In this document: piece by piece, positions 35,630 through 47,100 of the stretch
How the letters are laid out: every line of letters begins with the position of its first letter
Position numbering within the stretch: the first letter of the stretch is position 1
From: Pseudovirgaria hyperparasitica
Lineage: Eukaryota; Ascomycota; Dothideomycetes; Acrospermales; Acrospermaceae
Length of the DNA: 64,000 bases
Assembly (NCBI RefSeq): GCF_010093815.1
Contig: NW_022985556.1
Location: 566,941-630,940 of the forward strand
Reading direction: 5' to 3'
Position numbers and translations under genes: made by a program
Notes under the pieces: generated by a model
Database searches by the model: none
What the model saw: the letters and a program-made list of their open reading frames with translations, nothing else
Told to the model about the DNA's origin: nothing

Positions 35630-38600
35630 CTTTCTAATGAATTTTATATAGCCACGTGCCATCTTCGGCACGTTATTAGCCTAGTATCTACTTAACTTCG
35701 TAGATATCCGCACCTCCCTACGTAACTACTTTATATAACATCTATTTAGAATAATCCGGTAACGATAAGGCATGGAATAGCTCGAGAAGCGTGATATGGA
35801 ACATATTATATATCTTTAACGTGGGAGGGAGTTTCAACTCATACGCCTGGTCATTGATTACACGAGTAACCTTAAATAGACCTATTATCGTGTAGTTAAG
35901 CTTCTTCTTCAGCCTAATACTACGAATATTCTTACTATTTAGTAAAACTTTATCTCTAATATTAAAGATTATAGGCTTTCTACCCTTATTATGGTACGAT
36001 TTACTATAATCTATAGTATCTTATAATAACTTTATAACGCTTCTTTACGTTTAGAATAGTTCTATCGTAATCTCCGTCGCCTTAACGTTAGGCTACTCTG
36101 ATTTATACTAAGTTCCTATAAACTATACTTTATGGTTTCGACCGAAGTTTGCTTTGAACGGACTTACGTGGGTTAACGCATGTCGGCTATTATTATACGC
36201 GAATTCCGCGACATAGACTAACCTTACCTAGTTATCTTACTTATAGTTATAATATACGCGTAAATACGCCTTAACTATCTAATTCTACCGCTCTATCTAC
36301 CTATCTATTTATAGGTGGAACGTGGTACTAAGTTTCCGCTTAATTCCTAGTATATAGTAGAAATCCTTCTAAAACTTAGACGTTATCTACGGACCTCTAT
36401 CCGAAACTATACCATTCGGTATACTATAGAGCCGAACTACGTCACGAAGTAGTATATCTATAAGATCCGGTGCTTAGATTATCTTCCTTATAGGGATGTA
36501 GTATAACATCTTCGTAAATCTATCTAGAACTACGAGTAAACTATTATAAACATACCTAAGATACTTACTTAGGGGTAGATCTGTGATAAAATCCATCGAT
36601 AATTCTTTCCATGCCTCATTTAGCATAGGCAATGGCCTTAATTCACTATATAGCAAGTGTCTATATACTTTCGTATGCTGGTAAACGTTACACGTTTTTA
36701 CGTAGTCCTTTATATACTTATAAAGACCTAGCTAGTCGTACGTCCTTCGGATTAAATCGACCGTCCTTATAACGCCGAAGTGCCCTACTAACGCGTAATC
36801 GTGCTATTCCCTTAAAACATCGATTCGTAAGCCGCCTTCCGGCACGTAGAGTCGGCCTTAGAAGTAGATCGCGTCCGATCGTCGTTCCTACCTTAATAAC
36901 CACGGCGGTTCTATAGCTATTCTCTTTATACTTATAACTTTCTTTACTAATATATCGGAATTCTAGGTAGATTTAATTAAGTCTTTAAGGATTTACTCTG
37001 TTTCTTGGACGTTAGTTTAGATTACTTAATACCCGCTCTAATTCCCGCGGAGAGTCGCCGAAAGTGTCCTAGCTTCCGGCACTCTATTAGATAACTAGTC
37101 TTTTAGTATCTATAGTATAGTATAGTCTAAATTACACCGACTATCTACGTTATTCTACGACGATTTCTCATAATCTTTACGCCGTGATAGAGGATCTGCT
37201 TTATTCTCTCTTCTAGCTTTATATAAGATTTTAAAGTTAAATATTAACATCCACTTAGCCCAACGTACTTATCGGCGATTAAGGACCTTAGTCAATATAA
37301 AGTAACGTAGATTTGCGTGATCCGATAATAATTCAATCTAATATACAGAGCCTTCTAAATAATATCACTATTACTTAAAACTCTTAATAATTACAAGTAG
37401 TTCCTGGTCGTACGTGTTATAACGCGTCTCTATATCCGCCATTTTACGGGAAAAGAAGGCGACCGGGTACTATTACACCTTATCTTTCATATCTTTATAC
37501 GGTTAACTAATGATTCTAGTAATTACGAATCTAGATGCGTCTATTTCGACCTAAATATGCTTCTCGGGATCGAAATGCCTAAGAATCGGCGTAGTTATAA
37601 AGTAATTCTTTAACGATCGGAACGTATCTCGCGCTTCCGGCGTTAACTATATCTCGACCGACTTAGCTTTACGCTATACTCGCCCACCTATAGGGATTTT
37701 ACCGCCATTCTCGATAAGTTTATTAAGCGGCGCCGCAATTCGTAAGAAACCTATAATGAATTTACGATAATAGTTTACGAAACCTATAAACGTCCTGATT
37801 TAACGTATAGTAGTAGGTTCTAGCCATTCTATAATGGTCTTAACACGCTCTAGCTCCATTTTAAGGCCGCCGTGTATTATAATAAAGCCGAGAAACCCAA
37901 CTTCTTATTAGTAAAACTTATATTTAGACAACTTTACGTAGAGTTTATACTGTCTTAAACGATTTAGCACCAATTTCACGTGTTCTTCGTGATCCTACAT
38001 GCTATCGGAGTAAATTAGTATGTCATCGAGGTAAACTACGTAGATTACATTAAGTAATCCTATAAGTATAGTATTAATATATCCTTAGAACGCTCCTAGC
38101 GCATTTATTAGCCTAAACGGCACAATAGTATACTTAAAATAACCATATCTAGTCCGAAATGCGGTTTTCCACTTATCTCCGCGACGGATTCGAAGCCGGT
38201 AATATATATCTCATAAATCTAGCTTCATAAAGTACTTTGCCTTCGTTAATTAGTCTAAAGATTTACTAACTAATAGTAATGGGTGACGATTCTTCTTAGT
38301 CACTATATTTAGTACTCGATAGTCGATGTATAGACGTAAACTTCCGTCTTTCTTCTTCACGAAGAGAATAGGTACGCCGGCTAATAATATACTACGACGT
38401 ATCTAGCCTCTTCCGAGATATTCTTCGATATATTTATAAAGAACTTCGAGTTCTAGTCTCGAAAGTAGGTAAAGTAGACTATAAGGGACGTCTACTCCCT
38501 CTTCGAGCTCGATCTTTAGCTTATACGGCCTATGGTTAGGGAGAAGTAACGCGTCTCCTACCGAAAACACATCCGTATACTACGAATATACGTCAGGTAG

Positions 38601-40381
38601 CGTGTCTTTACCCCGATTATTACCATCCTCTTCATCTTCATCGACGATCGATAGGGATATAAGATAGATTAGCAACGATCGGGTCCGCACGGCGAGGTTC
38701 CATGCCTCCTTACTAATAGTTACGACTTACTAGTATAATTTACCGCGATGTCGACGGAACGTTAATGTCTCCTTCTAAAAATCGAGGATTGGGTTTAGGC
38801 GTTTAAGCTAAGGCATCCCTAGAATTATATTCTATTAGCTAATATTAGCCACGATGAATTCATTAGACATCTACTATTTTATTATCTTTGAGTTATGAAC
38901 TTCGTAATTCGTTATAGTTTTACCTAAAGTTCTAACTTTATGTCTATTAACTACAATGGTTCAGCTAACTTTACTAAGATCGTATAATAATCTATACTCC
39001 TTAGCGAGAATCGATAAAATATAGTTATCTTCTATACTAGTATCCACGAGGGCCTATATAGTTTTATTACCATTTACTATAGATAACGATACTTTTAGTA
39101 ATATTAGGTCTTTACTCGCCGGAAGGCGCTGCGGCTCCTCCTAAGTATATATAATTTAGCTAAGAACGCGGTTAGGTCTCGCGTACTAGCCTATTCTTTT
39201 TTTGGATTCTTATAGTTAGGCGAAATATATCCCTTTTCTCTATACTTATAGTAATAAAGTGCGCTATGATCCTACTGTTTTACGATAGGCGTTACATTTA
39301 AGCCTATGCCTTATCCTTTTCCGTATTAGGAACCACCGCCTCGATTGTTTTAGTATCCTCTTAACGCGTTTCTACCCCGATTTACGCTCTTCTAGCGTTA
39401 ATCGCGGTAAGGTTACTCTTAATCGAACGTATTCGATCGACCTCGTTTCTAACCCGTATAGGGTTCGTCGGTTTTGCCTAGAGAGCCGCGTTCCTTAAGG
39501 ATGCGGTAGTGTTCGTTAGCTTTCTCCTCTAATTTATATAGATGGTTAAAACTTAATAATACTATTCCTAATCTTTCGCGGATTAACGGGAGTAGTACTT
39601 CGCGAAACTAGAATATACGAATATTTTCCTATAGTATAGGGATATTATCCTAGAGGTTTTATAGGTATTATAGTAGTTAAGTAGGTGTCTGGTTCGGTCG
39701 TTATACCACGCTTCTTAACTTAGATAGTACCTTTCTTTCGCGTTCTCCGTTAGTTCCGAGGGTATTTAGTATAAATATAGCTAAATACTCCCAGGTTGTC
39801 GCCGATAGTAGCTTGGCTTCTTTCTATCTATCCTATTAATCGCGGGATTATGAACCTAAGTAACGTTCTCCGAATGAAATGCGTTATACTTCGGTAGAAA
39901 AGAGTATAGGGTTGTTAAGGAAGTACTTCTCGTAGTCTCTCTTCTAATCTTTCCACTTCTTTTGGTTCTTCCCTATAAATATAGTCGGATCTTTAGGTTT
40001 CGGCACACCTAAGGAGGGAGTAGGGTAAATTGGTAACGAAGCGGCCGGGTATACGGTGGATTATCGTAACTCTAATGGTAGGTGAACTAATTCCGCCTGA
40101 ATTAGTATAGGAAGTCGTCCACCTACTATCGTTCCGCGTAGTCTTTTAAGAGACTCGTTAAGTTCTCGTCGTTTTGCGAGGAGTTTCGTACGTTCGGTCT
40201 ATTCTTTAAGGATCTATATCTCTCGGGCTTGATTGGCGATGTGCTCCTGTAGTTCGGCGATTAATGGTTGTAATTCCTTGTATAGCTCTGCCACGACTCG
40301 TTGTCTAGCTTCCTATCATAGGAAGTCGCTTAGTGTATCTACTATTTCCTTATTAGAAAGTTCCGTGATTCGGTCGAACAT
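35630..40381 (-). pseudogene. gag-pol of Gy2-F (fossil)
   Basis: gag starts MFDRITELSNKE at 40381. Protease, RT (FTKLDLR, YLDDILIYS), RNase H, integrase (DFITDLPLSK, VLDRFTKM) and chromodomain follow in Ty3/gypsy order with the same spacing as in G. F retains the RT catalytic box better than G does. It is a broken fossil with many RIP stops. Confidence 0.88.
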
Positions 40382-40538
40382 CTCTACTTCTCTATTAAGA
40401 ACGGCCGGATTTAATACCGATTATAGAGGATCCCTGTTATTTAATGTAGTGTTACTTGTCCCTATAGTGGATCGTGTCGACCTTCTTGGTTCTAGTTGGA
40501 CTATCTTAACTATAGTACTATATAGGGAGTAATTCGAA

Positions 40539-40766
40539 TGTAAGAATAGGGTAGTTGGATAGTAGTATAGCTAGATAGAATAATAGGGTGTATTCTATTA
40601 TAGAACGAATTACTACCGAACCCTTTCGGTAGGAATCCGAGAGTATATATATAAAGGGACGCCGATCTATCTAGTACGTGACTGTTTACCGCCCTTCACG
40701 TCACCTCCTGACCCTGTTAGCTAAGGTACGTGTAGGTCGGGTCCTACCTAAGGCTAAGTCCTAACA
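40539..40766 (-). repeat. 5' LTR of Gy2-F
   Basis: This is a 228-bp LTR ending CCTAACA on the plus strand, followed by TSD ATAGG. It has the hairpin CTACCGAA...TTCGGTAG and a TATATATATAAAGGG stretch, read as CCCTTTATATATATA on the sense strand and a plausible TATA region. Confidence 0.92.
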
Positions 40767-42492
40767 ATAGGCCTATATATTTATTCCTCTAAGACGCGAC
40801 TATCCTCGTATAGCGGCAGCCTTAGTAATTCCTTAGGGCTATCCTATTATTAGCTTTCTCGGGATAGTTTACTATTTCTAACTACTTTCTCGTAAGGAGG
40901 TAGTCTATAGTAGTAGTATTATAGTAAAGAGAGGAACGGTAGTAGATTACATTATTTATAGCTACCTTACTCCCTTTATCCGGATTAAGTAGATATATTT
41001 AGTAATCTATTTGCGTTTCGTGCACGTAGCCGACTACGATAGGTGCTTACTATCGTAGTTAGAGTACTTCGTCGTATCTCTATCCCTCTAGCCCTCTCCT
41101 TATATCCCGTAGGGGTACTTCTAGATACTATATTCTTATTAATACTATCTATACCTAGTCTTTTAGAAGTACCGCTATACCGTATATCTATATCCCTAAT
41201 AGTTAAAGTACTATATTATCGCCTATACTCTATCCTATAGTTCCGCTATAAGAAGCTCCCCTTCTACTAGAAATCCCTCTTACATAATTTAATATACGAG
41301 GGCGGGGTCCTTAAGCTCTACTATTATAGTAGAGTATGCCTTTAATCTAGTTTTAATCCCTTATATATTCTTCTACTATACTCTTATGATCTTAATCTCT
41401 AGGTATTTTTACTCGTTTAACTATTCTATCCGTGTGATATCCTCTTCTCTAATAATCTATCCGCTTATAGATATAGAGTATATCTATATCGGGTATATGG
41501 CCGCTCTAATAGAGGCGCCTAGGAAGATACTACTAATCGCGTTTAGATTACGCGAGATAGTCTACTACGCGATATTCGTTATTATAGTAAGTACTACTCC
41601 TTCTAGCGTAAGTTTAGCGGTAATAACATTTAACTATATTCCCTTTTATTTATTAATCTTACTTACTATATCCTTTAGGGATGCTTACTAGACCTATACT
41701 AGGGTATCCTTATCCTAGATTATAACGTATATACTATACGCCACATCACCGGTCCGGGGGGCCCATAGTATAGCCTCCGGTATTACTACTATTTATACCT
41801 ATATACTAGGGCGCTTACCTTAAGTAAGTTCCTCCTAGATTCTATATAGACTAGCCTCTATTCGGTTAAGCCTACCCTCCGGTCCTCCTAGTTATATCTT
41901 CTTCTCCTCCTCTATAATTCCCTTTAGATTCTAGATAAGATTCTAGAATATATATAGAAGGGTCTTCTAGCCCTCTCCGGCTTCCTTCTCTATATATACT
42001 ACCTAGTAGTTAATATAATCTAGAAGGGTTTCCCCTCTCGGGGTCCCCTTTATTCCGTCTATCTATAGTAGCGTACGCCTTTAGGTATATTCTATATTTT
42101 AGATAGGTGTATAGTTACCCTTAGTAATATCGCTATATAGCCTTTTCTATCGTACCGGTAGGGGTATATCCGGTATATACTAGGGTATATTAGTGCCTAA
42201 GGCCGCTATATTTATTAGTTAAGGGCTACCCTTAACTAATAAAAGGGGGTCGGCGTATTAGTATTCTAGTAGCGTGGTCCGTGCCTCTATCTCCGTGAGG
42301 ATTTTAAGAGGGTATATATATATCTTTATACGGTAATAACGTCTTGGTTTCGACGCTATACGTATATACGTGTAGTAGTAGTTAGTATACTCGGTATACT
42401 CTATTAATTAAGATATGTATCTCGCTATATTACTCTAAATAGACTAAGTTAGCCTCTTAGGGATGTAAAAGAAGTTTTGATTTTAAAGTTAT
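40767..42492 (-). mobile_element. LINE2, 5' part (5' UTR, ORF1)
   Basis: This is the minus-strand continuation of LINE2 right of Gy2-F. The 5' end is at 42492, directly against the TSD 42493-42506, so LINE2 is full length at its 5' end. The palindrome (42212-42242) precedes the ORF1 start position; the start ATG itself has become ATA (42209-42207). ORF1 runs leftward with the zinc-knuckle region near 41215-41100. The sequence matches 14763-16480 of LINE1. Many RIP stops. Confidence 0.88.
42212..42242. repeat. 5' palindrome of LINE2
   Basis: Perfect 14-nt arms and a 3-nt loop, 2 nt upstream of the ORF1 start position on the minus strand. Same sequence as the 3' copy at 30032-30062. Confidence 0.93.
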
Positions 42493-43255
42493 CGCCTATT
42501 TCTATACTAATTACTTTAGAGCGTTAAGATTTTAGAAAACTATATTATAATTATTACTAATTTATATAGATTATTACGAATTATATTATTACTAGCTAAG
42601 GATAGTATAAAAATTAGTAAATTATATAAATCATACTAAATTATAGTAAATCTATATAAATCTATATCTATAAGGATTAGGTAATATATCTAATAATCTA
42701 AAAAACTCTATAAAGAGTTAAGAAGTTTTTTAAAGAAAGGAATATTTCTAAGAAAAGATTTTAATATAGATAGTATCTAGGCTTATCTAATTATATTACG
42801 TAATACGCTAGACCTAATTAGGTAATCTTATCTATATAAGAAGTTAAGATAGATAAAATCTAGTTTATTAGGAAAACGCTTATATAAATCTTAGATTAGT
42901 AAATATTAGTAAGTATCTAAGACGAAGTATAGAGAATAACTAAGGTCTTACGAGACTTAGAATAGGGATATAGAGATAGATAATAATCTAGGTCGCTAAG
43001 GGTAGCTTCCTAGAGAGAAGGGATAATTATTAGAACTTAGCCTTAGATAGAACCCGATCTATATATATCTTAGCTAATAGAGTTAGAAGGTAACGTAAAG
43101 GGCGGTAAATAGTTATATACTAGATAGATTAGCGTCCCTTTATATATATACTCTTAGATTTCTACTAAAAGGGTTTAGTAGTAATTCGTTCTATAATAGA
43201 ATATACTCTATTATTCTATCTAACTATACTACTATCTAATAACTCTATTCTTATA
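42493..43255 (+). mobile_element. Gy2-H, 3' end with 3' LTR
   Basis: This is the last piece of H after LINE2, the reverse complement of about 20501-21270 of G. The 3' LTR is 43028-43255 (228 bp, TATTAGAAC...TTCTTATA, mutated forms of TGTTAGGAC...TTCTTACA). CTAAT (43256-43260) would be the TSD, whose partner lies off the left edge. H spans at least 13904-43255 including its guests. It is broken and strongly RIP-mutated. Confidence 0.88.
43028..43255 (+). repeat. 3' LTR of Gy2-H
   Basis: It aligns over all 228 bp with the LTRs of F and G on the opposite strand, with far fewer CA and TG left. Confidence 0.9.
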
Positions 43256-43323
43256 CTAATAGACTAATACTTAGAGTTTCTAGGCCCTGGAACCCTTAGA
43301 AAATTATCTAGTATACTTATAGC
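43256..43323. other. Unassigned spacer between Gy2-H and LINE3
   Basis: About 68 bp match none of the three families. This is the only stretch in the window not covered by an element I can name. It contains a less mutated GGCCCTGGAACCC stretch. It may be old target DNA, or the start of the LINE3 5' UTR, whose exact 5' end I cannot fix. Confidence 0.5.
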
Positions 43324-43841
43324 TAAAACTTCTCACACCCCAACGGACTAAACTGGTTAATTCGGGGTAAAACAGCGATTTACATACATTAAACGATAGA
43401 GTATACCGAGTATAATAACCTCCGACATACGTGCGTACGTGTAGCGTATAATACGCGACGATACCAACGTGTAGAGATACTATATATATACGCTCGAAGA
43501 CTCTTCGATAACACGAGCATAGACTATATCTAATAAACGCCGACACGCCGACCCCCTTTTATTAGTTAAGGGCTGCCCTTAACTAATAACCATGGCGGCC
43601 TTAGGTATCGTAATACCCTAGTATACGCTAGATATGCCCCTACTAGTACGGTAGAAACGGCTATATAGCGACATTAATATAGATAGCTAGACACCTATCT
43701 AAAATATAGAAACTAACTAAGGGTGCGAAGCGCTATAGAAAACCTAGACTAAGGGGACCCTAAGAGGGGAGACCCTCCTAGATAAAATCGAATACTAGGT
43801 AATACGTATAGAGAGGGACGCTAAGGAGAGAAAGAAGACCC
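43324..43841 (+). mobile_element. LINE3, 5' part (5' UTR, ORF1 start)
   Basis: This is a Tad1-like LINE of a sister subfamily to LINE1/LINE2. It begins near AAAACTTCTCACACCCC, like the LINE1 start, and has the palindrome at 43559-43589. ORF1 begins MAALGIVIP at 43592 in the context CCATGG. It is cut by Gy1-D at TSD GACCC (43837-43841) and continues at 51930. Confidence 0.86.
43559..43589. repeat. 5' palindrome of LINE3
   Basis: The same 14-nt arms as in LINE1/LINE2, with loop CTG instead of TAG. It ends 2 nt before the ORF1 ATG (43592). The arms are conserved between the two subfamilies although surrounding 5' UTR sequence has diverged. Confidence 0.93.
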
Positions 43842-44079
43842 TGTTAGGACGGGAACTATAATAGACCTATATAGACCATTCTAATCCATGTAGCCACGTA
43901 GTGGCTAGAGCTAGGTTAAGTTAGCTAAGTTAAGCGAGGTTACTATATAAGTAGACCATATAAACCGATTCCTACTTATTAGGAATTAACCTTATATAAG
44001 AGTAAGATTACTCTATAAATATATTCCTATATCTCTCTATGAACTATTAGACTACTATCCTACGTCTTTACTCTTTATA
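43842..44079 (+). repeat. 5' LTR of Gy1-D
   Basis: This is a 238-bp LTR, TGTTAGGACGGG...TTTATA. The internal region starts TTTTAATTCC, which is not a usual tRNA-type primer-binding site. Transitions only versus the 3' LTR by eye. Confidence 0.93.
43944..43951 (+). promoter_or_regulatory. Likely TATA element of the Gy1 LTR
   Basis: TATATAAG lies about 100 nt into the LTR and is conserved in the B, C and E LTRs on their sense strands. This is where a pol II start for LTR-driven transcription would be expected. Inference from motif and position only. Confidence 0.5.
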
Positions 44080-44120
44080 TTTTAATTCCTCTCTATATAG
44101 TATAATAGTAGCTTATAGAG

Positions 44121-47100
44121 ATGGCTTCTACTACGCGCTATAATACCCGTGGTACTACCTTATATAAGAGACTCTCTCTAAATCTAAACGAAGAGAATAG
44201 TCTCCCTACGACCACCTCTACTAATAAGTATACTCTATAGACTATTATACTAATAACTAGTACGGTATTCTATATAACTATAGAAGATTACCTAGATAAT
44301 AAGGAAGGAGTCTATTATACTCTATTGCGGTCTAGTTTATACTATACTAGACCCATCCTTACTATAAGACTAGACCCTATTAACGTTAACGAATTAATTC
44401 ATTAGAACTAACTAACGTTAACCACGCCTTACGACGACGTATATACTAAGCTATACACGGAGAGGTAGCGTTAGGCTTAGCTTAAGTAGTAACTTCGCGA
44501 ACTCGATAAAGCGCGAGGACAAACCGCTAGACTCGAAGCCGTACTACGCGCTTTAGTACTAGTAGTAACTAACCTATACTAATATAGACTAACTTAAGCC
44601 GAAATAGTCTAACTAAGTCTACTACTATCCTAGTTACCTTAGCCTAAGAAACTATCTTACTTCGACGGTAAAACCAGGAGGAGCTTTTATAAATAGACTT
44701 ACTAGTATAGCCGATTCTTCTACCTATTCATAAACGATAGTAATAAGATTAGGTTTATATAGAACTACCTAGACCTAACGCTATCTAAACGTTAGATGGT
44801 ATATCGAATTAAATACCCTAAGGATACGTATAACTAGGACACGTTTACTAAATTCCTTCTTTAATACTTCGGTAATAGAGCCGAGCGACGCGAATAGGCT
44901 TAGAGCTATATCTTTAAGACTTAATAGCGAGAGAGATAATCCCCGTTATAACTTCTTAAATACCTCCGACCTCTTTAGAGAGAAGCTAAGAAAGATTATA
45001 TAGTTTAATAATACGACGACTTTAAAAGGTCCCTTAACCCGAGCGTAAAGGAATACATCGACCTTATAACGTCTATCTCTACTAACCTTTAGGCACTCGC
45101 GAATCTCGTAGAACGATATTAGTATATAATGAATAACTAACGTCGTATAGGTATATAACTATCTCTATTAATCTAATCCGATGCGAAATCGTCTAAAGAG
45201 GACCGGTTTAGTAATAGATCGCGCGGAATACCTCGTGGGTACTACCACTCTACGAACTCGAGAAGACGAGACCCGTACCGCGGATCTTTCTACTAGTTAA
45301 TATATTAAGACGCGAGAAACGACTCGTATAAACGACCTAAAGTTACCTACTATACCTATGGTAGAATAGGCTATATAGTACCCGAGTACCGCTTAGGGAA
45401 ACCACCGAATACTAATATAGATACTAAGTTAGTTATATACTATAAGTGCTAGTAGCTAGGACATATCGCGCCTAACTATCTAGTATATAATATAAAAAAC
45501 TAACTATCTATAAGGAACCCTCGCGACTTATAGGCGTAACTAAAATAGAGGGATAACTAGCTAACTAGTATATCGAACTATAGGCTAGGCCTATCAAGGT
45601 CCCTCGTGGATAATATTAGACCGTAATACTTAATAGCGGTTTAGCTACTAACGTTATATCAACTTAACGAGCACAAGAACTTAATATTAATATTTAAGTA
45701 CTAATAGATACTACCTTCTATAGTATCGACAGTCCTATTAAATCATAGGGTACCTATACTATTAAATACAGTATCTAGGATAGCGGGGGGAAGTGGAAAC
45801 CCTACTACTTAACCTTTATCGTGGTAGATAGTCCCTTTAACATGATCCTTAGTATACTATAGCTCGAAAAATATAACCCGAAACTAGACTTTATCTAGAA
45901 AACAGCTGGCTAGCGCATATACCCACTATAATAGAACCTAGTATAGCTAGTCGACGACGAATAATTCTAGAAGGACTATAAAAAGGTAATCTCCGCTATC
46001 TACGTCCTCTTACTTACTTAAAATAGAGAGCTTAGTATTAAAGTAGACGAAAACCTACTATATTAGTATAAAATATACTAATATATCGCGTTAGCAATCA
46101 ACTCGTCCGAATTACCTTAATACTAATCTACTAACCTTACTATTAACCTCGAAGACGGTTAATAACCCCTACACGGACCTATCTACCCTCTATTAGAACC
46201 CGAGCTATAGGTCCTCCGAGAATATATCGAAAAGAACCTTACGCGAGGATAGATTAGGCCTAGTATATCCCTAGCCGGAGCTCTAATCCTCTTTATAAAG
46301 AAGAAGGATAGAAGTCTCTATCTATATATCGACTACCGTAGCCTAAATAACATTACGCGAAAGAATCATTACCTACTACCTCTTATCTCCGAGTCTATTA
46401 ATAGACTAGAGCGCGTGAAGATCTTTACTAAGCTCGATCTACGCGACGTCTACTACCGCCTATATATTAAGAAGGGCGATAAGTAGAAAACGGCGTTTAG
46501 GACCCGTTATAGATACTTTAAGTATATAGTAGTCCCTTCTAGACTAACTAACATACTAGGAACCTTCTAAGCGTATATTAATAACGCGCTAGTAGGTCTA
46601 CTTAACACGACGTGCATCGTATACCTTAATAATATCCTTATCTTCTCTAATAATAAAGAAGAATATATCTAGCACGTACGCGTAGTCCTAGATAGGCTAG
46701 AAAAACATAAGCTATATATTAAGCTATCTAAATATAAGTTCCACTAGGACTATATTAACTTCCTTGGCTTCGTTATTACTAATTAAGGTATAACTATAGA
46801 AAGGGATAGAGTTACTACTATTATAGACTAGCCTAAACCAAAATTAGTTCGAGATATACATGTCTTTATTAGATTCGCTAATTACTACCGAAAATTCGTT
46901 AAGCATTTCTTCCGGCTAGTAGTACTACTTAACGCGCGTACTACTACTATAGATTCGTCTATTACGGTCCACGGTAGATAGAAATAGCGTAATATTAAAT
47001 TATAGTCTATAGAATTATTAGAAGGCGAAAGGGCCTCCTTCGAGAAAATCAAAGAGGCATTTATAACTACTCTATTACTAGTGCACTTCGACCTAACTAA

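Larger units (their letters stand above)
33381..40766 (-). mobile_element. Gy2-F, full-span Ty3/gypsy chromodomain LTR retrotransposon
   Basis: This copy is 7386 bp with LTRs at 33381-33608 (3') and 40539-40766 (5'), and TSD ATAGG at 33376-33380 and 40767-40771, inside LINE2 near its ORF1/ORF2 junction. Parts match G: gag from 40381, knuckle (about 39280-39210), protease, RT (about 38430-37850) with a YLDDILIYS box near 38035-38005, RNase H, integrase (about 36900-35830, best preserved at 36474-36656), chromodomain (about 35760-35630), Lys-rich/antisense region, and a polypurine tract AGAGGGGAGGG beside the 3' LTR. It is broken with dozens of RIP stops, yet the same length as G. Confidence 0.94.

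Noticed and set aside
36718-36903. Arg-rich open frame on minus in Gy2-F
   Set aside because: An alternative frame over the integrase N-terminal part; the true pol frame overlaps it.
41386-41691. Open frame of 101 codons on plus, and a similar one at 52201-52479 on minus
   Set aside because: Both are antisense shadows of LINE ORF1 (LINE2 and LINE3).
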